DNA from: Shimia sp. Alg240-R146 | GTDB lineage: Bacteria > Pseudomonadota > Alphaproteobacteria > Rhodobacterales > Rhodobacteraceae | Length of the DNA: 64,000 nt | Direction of reading: 5' to 3' | Assembly: GCF_947331465.1 (NCBI RefSeq) | Contig: NZ_CAMZOK010000001.1 | Location: 1,054,001 to 1,118,000, forward strand | Part shown: piece after piece, positions 8,923 through 18,879 of the stretch | How positions within the stretch are numbered: the stretch's first letter is position 1 | How the letters are laid out: each line of letters starts with the position of its first letter | Notes under the pieces: model-generated | The model's input: only the letters and a program-made list of their open reading frames with translations | Databases searched by the model: none | What the model was told of the DNA's origin: nothing | Program-made: the position numbers and the translations under genes

Positions 8923-9585
8923 ATGAGCGATCTGAAAGAAACCGCGCTTTATGCGCCCGTGAAGGCCTGGCTGGAAGCGCGTGAATTTGAGGTGAAGGCC
9001 GAGGTGGGCGCGGCGGATGTTGTGGCCTGTCGGGATGGCGAGGATCCGATCATCGTAGAGTTGAAGTTGCAGTTTTCACTGACGTTGTTGCAACAGGCGG
9101 TGGCGCGGCAGGCGGTCACGGATGCGGTTTATGTCGCGGTGCCGCGATGGAAGGGGCGTGTGGGCTATAAAGCGTTCAAGGCCAATGTCGGGCTGTGCCG
9201 ACGGCTGGGGTTGGGTGTTCTGAGTGTGCGGCTGCAGGACGGCGCCGTCGAAGTGCACGCCGATCCGGGACCGTTTCAGCCGCGCAAATCGAAGCTCCGC
9301 AAAGCGCGGTTGCTGGCAGCGTTTTCACGGCTTGAGGGCGACCCGAACGTTGGCGGCACACGGGGCGCGCGGGTGACGGTGTACCGTCAGGACGCGATAA
9401 AATGCGCAACGTTTCTGGAAGGCAATGGGGCCAGTCGTGGACAGGATGTGGCCAAAGGCGCGGGCGTTAAGCGTGCGACGACTGTGATGCGGGACAACCA
9501 CTATGGCTGGTTTGAGAAAGTTGGGACCGGTGTCTACGTGCTCAGCGAAGCCGGCGTTGCGGCTTTGGCCGAAAGGTCGGCGTAG
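8923..9585 (+). CDS. DUF2161 family, PD-(D/E)XK nuclease-like fold
   Basis: A 220-residue protein. The N-terminal half carries a PD-(D/E)XK core: VGAADVVACRDGEDPIIVELKLQFSL supplies the Asp and the ExK triad, followed by a helix with LLQQAVARQAVTDAVYVAVPR. The C-terminal half resembles a winged helix (GASRGQDVAKGAGVKRATTVMRDNHYGWFEKVGTGVYVLSEAG). The family is annotated as a putative phosphodiesterase; no substrate is known. ATG 8923 (MSDLKETALYAPVKAWL) is preferred over the upstream GTG. Confidence 0.8.
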   Translation: MSDLKETALYAPVKAWLEAREFEVKAEVGAADVVACRDGEDPIIVELKLQFSLTLLQQAVARQAVTDAVYVAVPRWKGRVGYKAFKANVGLCRRLGLGVLSVRLQDGAVEVHADPGPFQPRKSKLRKARLLAAFSRLEGDPNVGGTRGARVTVYRQDAIKCATFLEGNGASRGQDVAKGAGVKRATTVMRDNHYGWFEKVGTGVYVLSEAGVAALAERSA

Positions 9586-9657
9586 CGCAGCGGAGGGTGC
9601 CGATGGGGGCCAGCCCCCAAACCCCCGGGATATTTGAGGCAAGAGGAAGATGAGGCA

Positions 9658-10416
9658 ATGGGCACAGTTCTGGTTGTAAGCGCACATCCATCTGAAGGCA
9701 GCTTTACCAACGCGTGGGCCGAGGCCAGCGTGGCGGCGGCGCAGGCGGCGGGGCATGAGGTTTTGCGCTCTGACCTCTGTGCGATGGGGTTTGATGCGGT
9801 GGAGCGCGCCGCGCATTACGGTGCGTCCGGCAGCGACGCGTTCGATCCGCTCAAGGCGCAGGAGGCGGCCGGGCAGGCAGGAGACTTGCCACTGGAGGTT
9901 GCTGGCGAAGTGGCCAAGGTGCAGGCGGCGGACCGGATCATCCTGCATTTCCCGATCTGGTGGTTCGCGCCGCCAGCGGTGATCAAAGGCTGGTGTGATC
10001 GTGTTCTGGTGCAGGGCGTGTTGCACTCGGTAGATCAACGGTTCGATGCCGGGATGTGTCGCAACATGTCTGTTTTGTTTTGCGTTAGCACTGGGGCGAG
10101 CGCGGCGGAGTGCGGCCCGGACGGCAAAGAGGGCGATCTGGCTTTGCAGCTGTGGCCCTTGGCGCAGACGTTTCGCTATCTTGGCATGCAGGTGCTTGAA
10201 CCCGTCGCAGTGCATGGGGTGCACGGCTATCACGAGGGCGCGGAAGAGGCGGCTTTGCAGGCCCAACTGGGGCAGCTGATTGCGGCACAGACCGATGTGA
10301 TCGCGGCGTGGGATATCCAGCCGCGCATCGCGTTTAACAGCGACGGCGACTTTGACGACGCTGGGCGACTTAAACCCGGTGCGCCGAGTTATTCAGCCTT
10401 TGTGCGGCACGCGTGA
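9658..10416 (+). CDS. NAD(P)H-dependent oxidoreductase, flavodoxin-like fold
   Basis: A 252-residue flavodoxin-like quinone reductase of the NQO1/MdaB/KefF type. The N-terminal VVSAHPSEGSFTNAWAEA forms the FMN/FAD phosphate loop. FPIWWFAPPAVIKGWCDRVL is the second conserved flavin-binding block, and GVHGYHEG lies near the C-terminal dimer region. It should transfer two electrons from NAD(P)H to a quinone or similar acceptor. ATG 9658 has GAGG upstream; a longer frame from 9634 lacks family sequence. Confidence 0.88.
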   Translation: MGTVLVVSAHPSEGSFTNAWAEASVAAAQAAGHEVLRSDLCAMGFDAVERAAHYGASGSDAFDPLKAQEAAGQAGDLPLEVAGEVAKVQAADRIILHFPIWWFAPPAVIKGWCDRVLVQGVLHSVDQRFDAGMCRNMSVLFCVSTGASAAECGPDGKEGDLALQLWPLAQTFRYLGMQVLEPVAVHGVHGYHEGAEEAALQAQLGQLIAAQTDVIAAWDIQPRIAFNSDGDFDDAGRLKPGAPSYSAFVRHA

Positions 10417-10420
10417 CCGC

Positions 10421-11305
10421 CTAACGGCCGGACGTCGTGATGAAACCGTCTACTATGTCCACAATCTGTGGCGCCAGTTTTGGCGTGATGATGTGGCCCA
10501 TGCCCGCGATCCGGTGGAACGGACAATTGGGGATGGTGGCGGCGATTTCGGCGCCAAGCTCCACTGGAATAAGCGCATCGTCTTCGCCGTGGATGACCTG
10601 ACAGGGCAATGTGACCTTTGACAGGGCAGGGCGGCGGTCTGAGGCGTCTATGACGGCGAGGACTTGGCGGTTGATGCCGTCGGCGTCCACGCCGCGGCTG
10701 TAGGCCAGTTCGGCCTCAGCGCGCACTTCGGCCTCGGTCATCGGAAAGCCCGGGCTGCCGTTGGTGGCGTGTTCTTCAATCCAGCCTGCGATGTATCTGT
10801 CTTTGCCCACAGGCCGTGACAGCAGGGCGGGCAGCATGGTGGCCGCTTGGTCAGAGCCAATCAGTGGTCGCGCGGCGGTCATGACGATGGTGGCAGAGCG
10901 CAGGCGGTCGGCGTGGTCAGTCACAAGGTACTGGGCGATGGCACCGCCCATCGAGATGCCAAAAATATGCGCGGTGTCGATGTCGAGTGCATCCATCAGA
11001 CAAGTCACGTCGCGGGCCATGTCCGGCAGGGTGTAGGCGGCGGTGATCGGTTCGCCTGCGGCGGCACGGGCCAGAATGTCATCTGCGTCGCCGGGGGCGT
11101 CGGGGTGCGGGCAGCGTTGTGACAGGCCGACGTCACGGTTGTCAAAACGAACGACATAGTAGCCGCGAGCGGCGAGGCCTTCGTAAAGCTCAGATGGCCA
11201 ATGAATCATTTGAGAGCCGAGGCCACGGATCAGCACAAGTGGGGTGCCATCCTTGGGGCCGTGGGTTTCGTATTCCAGTGAAATGCCGTTGGCGGTGATC
11301 TGCAT
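10421..11305 (-). CDS. Alpha/beta-hydrolase (esterase/lipase class)
   Basis: A 294-residue alpha/beta-hydrolase. The pattern is complete: LIRGLGSQMIHWP (oxyanion loop), VVRFDNRDVGLSQRC, nucleophile elbow FGISMGGAIAQYL (Ser about residue 98), VIHGEDDALIPVELG with the acid, and IAGMGHIITPKL with the histidine near the C-terminus. It resembles TAP/aclacinomycin-methylesterase-like hydrolases. Substrate unknown. ATG 11305 has GGGGAGAG upstream. It is convergent with the flavodoxin-fold gene, four bases away. Confidence 0.82.
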   Translation of the reverse strand: MQITANGISLEYETHGPKDGTPLVLIRGLGSQMIHWPSELYEGLAARGYYVVRFDNRDVGLSQRCPHPDAPGDADDILARAAAGEPITAAYTLPDMARDVTCLMDALDIDTAHIFGISMGGAIAQYLVTDHADRLRSATIVMTAARPLIGSDQAATMLPALLSRPVGKDRYIAGWIEEHATNGSPGFPMTEAEVRAEAELAYSRGVDADGINRQVLAVIDASDRRPALSKVTLPCQVIHGEDDALIPVELGAEIAATIPNCPFHRIAGMGHIITPKLAPQIVDIVDGFITTSGR

Positions 11306-11417
11306 GTGTCTCTCCCCGAGTTGAGGGCAGAGTATCGCTTTGGCGGAGCTTGTAAATGCGGTCGCTAAAACTGTCGGTTGGTTGACGGGAAGGTGGCGGA
11401 TTGCAATTGTGCGGCCC

Positions 11418-12065
11418 ATGTTATCACGCGCCCACAAGACCATCTTTGTGCATATTCCCAAGACCGGTGGGCAGAGCGTGGCCACGGCGTTTCTTGGCGA
11501 TCTTGGCCTGAGTTGGGAAGAACGCGGCGCGTTGTTGATGCGTCGCGGCGAGGCGGGGCAGCCGGAACGGTTGGCGCATCTGTTTGCCCGCGAATATGTT
11601 GATCTGGGCTTTGTTTCGCAGGCCGAGTTTGCGGCATTTACCAAATTTGCGGTGATCCGGCATCCTTATGCGCGGATGGTGTCAGAATACATTTATCGCA
11701 TGGGGGCTGTGGACTGGGTCGCGCAATATGTGCCAGCGCTGCAATCGCGGCGGTTTGAAGCCTTTTTGCAGCAGGATTTTGAAGATCCGTTGAGCGACTA
11801 TGCCCGCCATTTTGCGCCGCAGGTGGATTATGTGATGGACGCCAACGGCGCCTTGTTGGTGGATCATTTGGTGGATCAGGCGGATCTGGTGGCAGGCATT
11901 GCGCCGATATTTCGCGGGATTTTTGGCCGCGAGGTGACCTTGCCACGCCGCAATATTAAACGTGAGGCTGCGGGGTTTACCGCAGAGGCGCTGACCCAGG
12001 CGCACAAGGATTTGATCTGGGCGCGGCATCGCGATGATTTTGAAGCCTTTGGCTTTGAGCGCTGA
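11418..12065 (+). CDS. Sulfotransferase family protein
   Basis: A 215-residue PAPS-dependent sulfotransferase-like protein. The 5'-phosphosulfate loop is IFVHIPKTGGQSVATAF (about residues 8-24), and the 3'-phosphate motif is VIRHPYARMVSEY (about residue 80). It resembles the Sulfotransfer_2/HS2ST-like group that modifies carbohydrates. The N-terminus has no signal or clear membrane anchor, so cytoplasmic modification of a glycan or lipid precursor is inferred. ATG 11418 is chosen because the motif begins ten residues later. Confidence 0.75.
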   Translation: MLSRAHKTIFVHIPKTGGQSVATAFLGDLGLSWEERGALLMRRGEAGQPERLAHLFAREYVDLGFVSQAEFAAFTKFAVIRHPYARMVSEYIYRMGAVDWVAQYVPALQSRRFEAFLQQDFEDPLSDYARHFAPQVDYVMDANGALLVDHLVDQADLVAGIAPIFRGIFGREVTLPRRNIKREAAGFTAEALTQAHKDLIWARHRDDFEAFGFER

Positions 12066-12146
12066 GATTGGCGCGATCTGCAATTGTTTTGTCGGCTTTT
12101 TGGACTCAGGTCATGGCCAACAAGAATTGGTAACATGGAGAGTGAC

Positions 12147-13124
12147 ATGGCGAAATCTGACCAGAAACCGGTGGAACATGGCTTTGGCGCGCGGCCGGAT
12201 GCGTTCGATGTGGTTGCAGGGATCGATCTGAGCGGCAAGACGGCGGTCGTGACTGGCGGCTATAGCGGCTTGGGGCTGGAAACGGTGCGCGCTTTGGCAG
12301 GGCGCGGGGCGAAGGTTGTCGTGCCGGTGCGCACACCGGAGAAAGCCGAGGCGGCGCTAACGGGGGTTGCCGGTGATGTGGTGGCTTTGCCGATGGATCT
12401 TGCGGACATCACATCCATCGCTGGCTTTGCCGGAGAGGTGGCGGCGACGCTGCCCAAGCTGGATATATTGATCAACAACGCAGGCATTATGGCCTGTCCG
12501 ATGGAACGTGTCGGGCCCGGCTGGGAAAGCCAGTTTGGCGTGTGTCACATGGGGCATTTTGCATTGACGCAGGCAATGATGGGTCTGTTGAGCGCGGCAG
12601 AGGCACCGCGGGTGGTTTCGTTGTCGTCGACCGGTCACAAGCTGTCGCCGATACGCTGGGATGATATTCAGTATGAAACGTCCGACTATGACAAATGGCA
12701 GGCTTATGGGCAGGCTAAGACCGCTAATGCACTGTTTGCCAACGCCTTGTCGCGGCGTTTGAAAGTGACCGATGGGTTGGCGTTCTCGGTGCATCCGGGC
12801 GGGATTTTCACGCTGTTGCAGCGGCATTTGCCAAAAGAAGAGATGATCGCGCTGGGCTGGCTTGGTGAAGATGGCGAGCCGTCGGAACTGGCGAAACAGG
12901 GGTTCAAGACGCCGGAACAGGGCGCGGCGACGTCCGTGTGGGCCGCGACATCGCCACTGTTGGACGGCAAGGCGGGTGTTTACTGCGAGGACTGCAATAT
13001 TGCGCTGCCGACTGATCCGGACAGCCCGACAGCGCGGTATTTCGGGGTGGATGATCACGCCACAGATGATGAGGCGGCAGAGCGGCTATGGGCGGTGAGC
13101 GAGGCGTTGCTCGACGCGGCTTAG
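12147..13124 (+). CDS. Short-chain dehydrogenase/reductase
   Basis: A 325-residue SDR. The Rossmann motif TGGYSGLG is near residue 36, LINNAGIMA follows, then SLSSTGH and the active-site YGQAKTAN (YxxxK). The long C-terminal extension and the retinol-dehydrogenase-like layout suggest a lipophilic or aromatic alcohol/ketone substrate, but this cannot be proven from sequence. ATG 12147 (MAKSDQKP) has GGAG seven bases upstream; ATG 12135 is an alternative. Confidence 0.88.
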   Translation: MAKSDQKPVEHGFGARPDAFDVVAGIDLSGKTAVVTGGYSGLGLETVRALAGRGAKVVVPVRTPEKAEAALTGVAGDVVALPMDLADITSIAGFAGEVAATLPKLDILINNAGIMACPMERVGPGWESQFGVCHMGHFALTQAMMGLLSAAEAPRVVSLSSTGHKLSPIRWDDIQYETSDYDKWQAYGQAKTANALFANALSRRLKVTDGLAFSVHPGGIFTLLQRHLPKEEMIALGWLGEDGEPSELAKQGFKTPEQGAATSVWAATSPLLDGKAGVYCEDCNIALPTDPDSPTARYFGVDDHATDDEAAERLWAVSEALLDAA

Positions 13125-13169
13125 GTGGTTCGCGTTTGAAATTCGGGGGCGTGGTGATAGCGTCCCCGA

Positions 13170-13817
13170 ATGACTTTGCGAGACATTGAATATTTCTACT
13201 CAACACATTCCGCGTTCGCGTATCTCGGAGCCAAACGGTTGGCGGAGATTTGCGAAGCGCACGATTGTCGTCTGATCCATCGTCCGTTCGCATTGTCACC
13301 TGTGGTCGAGGCTGCAGGCGGGCTGTCGTTTGCAGGGCGCACGCAGGCGCATGTGGATTATTTCTTTGGTCGCGAGATCGAGCGCTGGGCGGAATATCGC
13401 GGGGTGCCGGTGATCGCGCATCGCCCGACGTATCATGACAACGCGCTGCATCTGTCGAGCGGGATGTTGATTGCCGCAGAGCAGGCGGGGCTGGATGTGG
13501 ATGCGCTGTCGTTTGCGATGTTGCAGGGGCATTGGCGTGACGACATTGATCTGGCGAACCCTGAGGATTTGGCGCGGGTGGCGCAGGCAGTGGGCGTGGA
13601 TGCCGCGCCTTTGATAATGACGGCGATGACGCCGAATGTGCAGGCGGTGTTTGAGGAAAACACCCAGGAGGCGCTGGCGCGTGGAGTGTTTGGCTCACCG
13701 ACTTACTTCGTGGACGGTGACATGTTTTACGGTCAGGACCATATGGAGTTGGTGGAGCGGGCTTTGATTGCGCCGTTTGCGGTGCGTGGGTTTAAAAACC
13801 CGCCGGTGGGTGGGTAG
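13170..13817 (+). CDS. 2-hydroxychromene-2-carboxylate isomerase-like, DsbA fold
   Basis: A 215-residue protein of the DSBA-like/kappa-GST family. It starts with EYFYSTHSAFAYLGAKRL, where the family has the glutathione-binding FDxxSPxAYL segment. The C-terminal GVFGSPTYFVDGDMFYGQDHM carries the usual cis-Pro and the GQDR-like ending. Such enzymes isomerise aromatic catabolites with glutathione. Here the first SP pair is replaced by HS, so activity is uncertain. Confidence 0.8.
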   Translation: MTLRDIEYFYSTHSAFAYLGAKRLAEICEAHDCRLIHRPFALSPVVEAAGGLSFAGRTQAHVDYFFGREIERWAEYRGVPVIAHRPTYHDNALHLSSGMLIAAEQAGLDVDALSFAMLQGHWRDDIDLANPEDLARVAQAVGVDAAPLIMTAMTPNVQAVFEENTQEALARGVFGSPTYFVDGDMFYGQDHMELVERALIAPFAVRGFKNPPVGG

Positions 13818-13834
13818 GCACCGCTGAGCGGGGA

Positions 13835-13855
13835 GGTGTGCGCAGAGCGCACACC
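13835..13855. terminator. Hairpin between convergent genes
   Basis: GGTGTGCGC-AGA-GCGCACACC forms a perfect 9-bp stem with a 3-base loop, between the stops of the isomerase-like gene and the convergent hypothetical gene. There is no T-tract, so Rho-independent termination is only a possibility. The same kind of hairpin is often seen between Roseobacter genes. Confidence 0.4.
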
Positions 13856-13861
13856 CTACGA

Positions 13862-14569
13862 TTAGCCGAACAGGTCTGGCGTGGATGGGTCGCGGGTCAA
13901 ACCGTCTTTTGGCACATCAGAGGGGGCGTTTGTCAGGGCGTTCCTCAGGGCGGTCGCGAAGCGCGGCGACTGCGTTTCGATTTTCGGCAGCAAGGCAAGG
14001 GCTGCGGTCATGTCTTTGGCGGTGATTTGGGTGATCGCCTCGTCAATATCGTCGTCTCCGTAGTCTTGGCCGATCATGTCCATCAGATGCGCCAATGTAC
14101 CAGCGTCGCGCGTGGCGCAGGGGGCGCAGAGGAGGTAGGTGAGCTGTGCGTCGTTCTGTGCGAGGGGGAGGGCGTTCAGGCAGGCTTCTGCTATGGCGTG
14201 TTTGTTGCCGACCCACCACTGTTCCTGTGCGGTCAACAGCGCTTGTTGGGCGCCGTCTTCAAGGCTGGGGTCGGGGTAGTAGCGGCCGTGTTCGTAGGCG
14301 CGTTCGATGCCGTGGGCCGTGCATCTGAGGATGTGGGCGAAGAAATTGAGGTTCGCGACATCCCGTGGGGCGATCTGCCAGAGAATTGGTAGGGCGGCGA
14401 AGGTGACGGGGTAGAGTGTGTCCTGATGGTGCAGCTTTTCCCAATAGAGGTCGTCGGCGAGATCTTGGTCCCAGGCTTGGGAGAGCTGTGAGAGGATGGG
14501 GGAGATGTCTTCGCGGTCGTAGGGGCCGTAGAGGTTGGGCCAGATCGGGTGGTTCAGAGGGATGGTCAT
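13862..14569 (-). CDS. Hypothetical protein, helical, possible DUF6931-like
   Basis: A 235-residue protein I cannot place firmly. It begins MTIPLNHPIW and is rich in predicted helices (HILRCTAHGIERAYEHGRYY, AIAEACLNALPLAQNDAQLTYLL), with CAPCATRD in the middle and an acidic DDDIDEAITQI stretch. It has no signal peptide, membrane segment or catalytic motif that I can see. Some type-VI-associated DUF6931 proteins are similarly small and helical, but I have no secure match. Codon use is like its neighbours, so it looks like a real gene. ATG 14569 excludes a repeat-derived upstream extension. Confidence 0.6.
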   Translation of the reverse strand: MTIPLNHPIWPNLYGPYDREDISPILSQLSQAWDQDLADDLYWEKLHHQDTLYPVTFAALPILWQIAPRDVANLNFFAHILRCTAHGIERAYEHGRYYPDPSLEDGAQQALLTAQEQWWVGNKHAIAEACLNALPLAQNDAQLTYLLCAPCATRDAGTLAHLMDMIGQDYGDDDIDEAITQITAKDMTAALALLPKIETQSPRFATALRNALTNAPSDVPKDGLTRDPSTPDLFG

Positions 14570-14683
14570 AGTGGTCCTGATGGTTTTTGTGGGGAGAATG
14601 AAGAATTGGCGGGTTGGGTCAATGGGGGAAAGGCGTAGGTGGCGTCTTGGGATGGCCCGGAATAGGCCGCAGGCCCCGGGTCG

Positions 14684-14804
14684 CGCCCGACCCTCCCCAC
14701 GGGAGGGCGCATTGCGTCGTTTAAACCGGTGCAAAGGGCAGTGAGCTTGGCGATGTCATTGCGTCACGGCATCTTTGGGAGCAGCGCCCACCCAGGGTCG
14801 GGCG
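14684..14804. repeat. 121-bp inverted-repeat element, copy A
   Basis: The element is bounded by CGCCCGACCCT (14684-14694) and its exact reverse complement AGGGTCGGGCG (14794-14804). Just inside the left end is a second hairpin, CCCTCCC-CAC-GGGAGGG (14691-14707). A second copy with the same architecture and nearly equal length lies at 19038-19159. No reading frame fits it. Confidence 0.7.
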
Positions 14805-14835
14805 CTCCCCTCAGCAAAAATCTTCCCTCTCGCCG

Positions 14836-14864
14836 TTGACTCCTCCTGTAACTGTGCCTACCTC
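14836..14864 (+). promoter_or_regulatory. Candidate groESL promoter
   Basis: TTGACT (14836-14841) and TACCTC (14859-14864) are separated by 17 bases, directly upstream of the CIRCE operator. The -35 is good and the -10 is weak for sigma-70. The CCTACCT block also resembles alphaproteobacterial RpoH -10 boxes, so dual control is possible. Confidence 0.4.
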
Positions 14865-14872
14865 TTCCGCCG

Positions 14873-14899
14873 TTAGCACTCGATCTTAATGAGTGCTAA
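14873..14899. promoter_or_regulatory. CIRCE operator (HrcA binding site)
   Basis: TTAGCACTC-N9-GAGTGCTAA is a perfect match to the CIRCE consensus (9-bp arms, 9-bp spacer). It lies 65 bases upstream of the groES ATG. HrcA, encoded elsewhere, should repress groESL here and release it on heat shock. Confidence 0.97.
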
Positions 14900-14963
14900 T
14901 CGCTCCGTTGGCCAAAGATTGGCCGGGGCGATGGGAGAAACTTTGAGTGAAGGAACCTCGAAG

Positions 14964-15251
14964 ATGGCATTTACACCGCTGCACGATCGTGTGCTTGTTC
15001 GCCGCGTTGAAAGCGATGAGAAAACCGCTGGCGGATTGATCATCCCCGAAAGCGCAAAAGAAAAACCAGCCGAAGGCGAAATCGTATCCGTGGGCGCTGG
15101 CCTGCGTGACGATGCCGGCAAGCGCGTCGAGCTCGACGTTAAAGCAGGCGACAATGTCCTGTTCGGCAAATGGTCCGGCACCGAAGTCACCGTTGACGGT
15201 GAAGAGCTGCTGATCATGAAAGAATCCGACATCATGGGCATCATCGCCTGA
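14964..15251 (+). CDS. groES: Co-chaperonin GroES (Hsp10)
   Basis: A 95-residue co-chaperonin that forms the heptameric lid of GroEL. Family features are [38 protein letters not shown], with the mobile loop in the middle, and [29 protein letters not shown] at the end. The start is ATG 14964 (MAFTPLHD); AAGGAA lies upstream. The frame is open further upstream, but that part overlaps the CIRCE leader. It is followed by groEL 38 bases later. Confidence 0.98.
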   Translation: MAFTPLHDRVLVRRVESDEKTAGGLIIPESAKEKPAEGEIVSVGAGLRDDAGKRVELDVKAGDNVLFGKWSGTEVTVDGEELLIMKESDIMGIIA

Positions 15252-15259
15252 TCGTCTGA

Positions 15260-16938
<1,679 letters not shown>

Positions 16939-16939
<1 letters not shown>

Positions 16940-16994
16940 TCACCGTTCGCTTTGCGAACGGTGATGCGACAGTGCATTGGCCGTCAGGCCAATG
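16939..16994 (+). terminator. Two hairpins just after groEL
   Basis: A 12-bp perfect stem (ATCACCGTTCGC / GCGAACGGTGAT, 16939-16965) starts at the last base of the groEL stop. An 8-bp stem (CATTGGCC / GGCCAATG, 16975-16994) follows. Neither has a T-tract; they may protect the 3' end of the mRNA. Confidence 0.55.
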
Positions 16995-17022
16995 TCTCGA
17001 CAGCCGCAGCCCAAGAGATAGA

Positions 17023-17049
17023 GGGTCGCCTTCGGGCGGCCCCTTTTTT
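17023..17049 (+). terminator. Rho-independent terminator of groESL
   Basis: GGGTCGCC-TTCG-GGCGGCCC forms an 8-bp stem (one T-G wobble) with a stable UUCG tetraloop, followed by a six-T run. It is the third hairpin after groEL. Confidence 0.9.
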
Positions 17050-17293
17050 GTAAGTGGTGCATGAGAGTTGCTTGAAAGCGCAAAACGCAAAGGCCGGTTT
17101 GAGCCCACTTTACCGATTTTCTGCAATGCAGCTAATGTCTGCTAACGCGGGAGAGCCAAAACTCTGCACAACTTTTTGCTGACTGCTGATGGCCTTGAAC
17201 ATATCGGCTCTGGAAGGGTCGGATTATGATGGTTGCGTCACCCCAACGAATTGCGGTTTAAATCCGGCAAGTAAAACGAGCAGGATGAGAGAT

Positions 17294-17893
17294 ATGTTGG
17301 AGTTCTTCTGGGGCATGGTTGGCAGCCGCCCTATCGAGTGGATCGCGGTTATATGTGGAATACTGAACGTAAGTCTGATCATCCGACGTTCGATCTGGAA
17401 TTACCCGTTCGGCTTTGCCGTGGTGACGCTGTATTTTTTCATCTTCTGGGAATATCGGCTCTATAGTGATGCGCTGTTACAGGTCTATTTTTTCTTTATT
17501 CAGTTCTACGGCCTCTATGTCTGGCTAAACGGACGTGCGCGGGACGGTCGGATCATCGTGGCACCTTTGGGAACTGGCATATTCGCGTTGTATCTTGGGG
17601 GAACCGCCATTGTGTGGTTGATCGTTGCAAGTCTGATGGCAGCCTATACCGATGCAGCCGCCCCGTTCTGGGATGCGGCGGTGGCAGCGCTAAGCATAAC
17701 TGCACAATTCCTATTGTCGCGAAGATACTTGCAAAGCTGGTATTTGTGGATTGCCGTTGATGTTCTGGCAATTGGCCTTTTCTACACGCGCGGACTGGAG
17801 CCGACGGCAGCACTTTACGTCGTGTTCCTAGGCCTTGCTATCACAGGATTGTTCCAGTGGCGTCGGGCCGCGATGCAGCCTCTGACGACATGA
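17294..17893 (+). CDS. pnuC: Nicotinamide riboside transporter PnuC
   Basis: A 199-residue inner-membrane protein with about seven hydrophobic helices. The PnuC hallmark SIWNYPFGFAVVTLYFFIFWEYRLYSDA, followed by LQVYFFFIQFYGLYVWL, covers helices 2-4 and carries the WNYPFG and Q/Y/W ligand residues. It imports nicotinamide riboside by facilitated diffusion, driven by intracellular phosphorylation. ATG 17294 has AGGA eight bases upstream; ATG 17285 is the alternative. Its stop overlaps the nadR-like start as ATGA, so uptake and salvage enzyme are coupled. Confidence 0.9.
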   Translation: MLEFFWGMVGSRPIEWIAVICGILNVSLIIRRSIWNYPFGFAVVTLYFFIFWEYRLYSDALLQVYFFFIQFYGLYVWLNGRARDGRIIVAPLGTGIFALYLGGTAIVWLIVASLMAAYTDAAAPFWDAAVAALSITAQFLLSRRYLQSWYLWIAVDVLAIGLFYTRGLEPTAALYVVFLGLAITGLFQWRRAAMQPLTT

Positions 17894-18879
17894 AAACACA
17901 TGGCTTTCTGCTGGGGAAGTTTATGCCGCCCCATGCGGGCCATCTCTATTGTGCCGAGGTCGGGAAGGCGCGGTGTAATGTGATGACGGTGCTGGTGTGT
18001 AGCCATGACGCAGAGCCAATCGACGGATATCTAAGGGCTGAGTGGATGAGGGAATGCCTGTCGCGGCCCGGCTATCGCGTGCTGCACATGCATCGCGACA
18101 TTCCGCAGGCACCAGAGGATCACCATGACTTTTGGCCTATCTGGCGCGCAGCAATTGCGGAGTTCCACCCCGAGCCCATTGATTGGGTCTTCGGCTCGGA
18201 AGGTTACGTCCACCGCCTCGCGCAGGAAGTCGATGCGCGGCCCTTTCCAGTGGACCCGGAGCGACAGGTTGTGCCGGTGTCGGCCACGGCGATCCGAGAA
18301 GATCTGACGAGCAATTGGAGCCATGTGCCAGTTCCAGTGCGGAGCTACTACCAACGCCGCCTTGTTCTGGTGGGAGCGGAAAGCACCGGCAAGACGGTAT
18401 TGTCCGAAGCTTTGGCCGCACGGCTTAAAAGTGTGCCTATCCCTGAATATGGGCGTGATTACGACGCCGTCTTCCGGCATGGGCAAGATTGGGTCGCGGC
18501 AGACTTCGAGGCGATCATGGCGGGCCACAAAGCGTTGGCCGATACGATGGCGGCGCGAGGTGGACCGATTATTGTCGAGGATACGGATGCCTTGCAAACG
18601 TTGGTTTGGGCCGAGGCGTTGTTAGGCAAAGTGCATAAGCCGCTCGTAGACTGGGCACGTTCTGCAGTCGAAGGGAAGTCCTACCTTCTGCTCGACCACG
18701 CAACGCCTTGGGAAGATGACGGAACACGACATTTCGCTGATCCGGCGCGCCGAGCGTGGTTCACCGGCAGGCTGCGCTCTTGGTTGGATGAGTTGGGAGC
18801 GGAGTGGAAATGCATCGAGGGTGAGGATTGGGCCGAGCGGACGGCAGCGGCCAATTTCCATTTGGATACGTTTAGCTAG
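17890..18879 (+). CDS. nadR: NadR-like NMN adenylyltransferase / ribosylnicotinamide kinase
   Basis: A 329-residue two-domain enzyme. The N-terminal nucleotidyltransferase has GKFMPPHAGHLY (residues 8-19) with HxGH. The C-terminal kinase has a Walker A, GAESTGKTVLSEAL (about residue 155). It should phosphorylate nicotinamide riboside to NMN and possibly adenylate NMN to NAD. Unlike the enterobacterial NadR it lacks an N-terminal helix-turn-helix, so it is not a repressor. Start and upstream gene overlap by ATGA. The pnuC-nadR pair forms a complete NR salvage route. Confidence 0.9.
   Translation: MKTHGFLLGKFMPPHAGHLYCAEVGKARCNVMTVLVCSHDAEPIDGYLRAEWMRECLSRPGYRVLHMHRDIPQAPEDHHDFWPIWRAAIAEFHPEPIDWVFGSEGYVHRLAQEVDARPFPVDPERQVVPVSATAIREDLTSNWSHVPVPVRSYYQRRLVLVGAESTGKTVLSEALAARLKSVPIPEYGRDYDAVFRHGQDWVAADFEAIMAGHKALADTMAARGGPIIVEDTDALQTLVWAEALLGKVHKPLVDWARSAVEGKSYLLLDHATPWEDDGTRHFADPARRAWFTGRLRSWLDELGAEWKCIEGEDWAERTAAANFHLDTFS

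Noticed and set aside
14570..14683. N-terminal extension of the 13862-14569 gene to 14734
   Set aside because: The extension is arginine/proline-rich and partly derived from the repeat element; ATG 14569 gives a normal start.
17050..17293. Possible riboswitch before pnuC
   Set aside because: I looked for TPP and NAD-II-like motifs and found no convincing consensus, so none is annotated.
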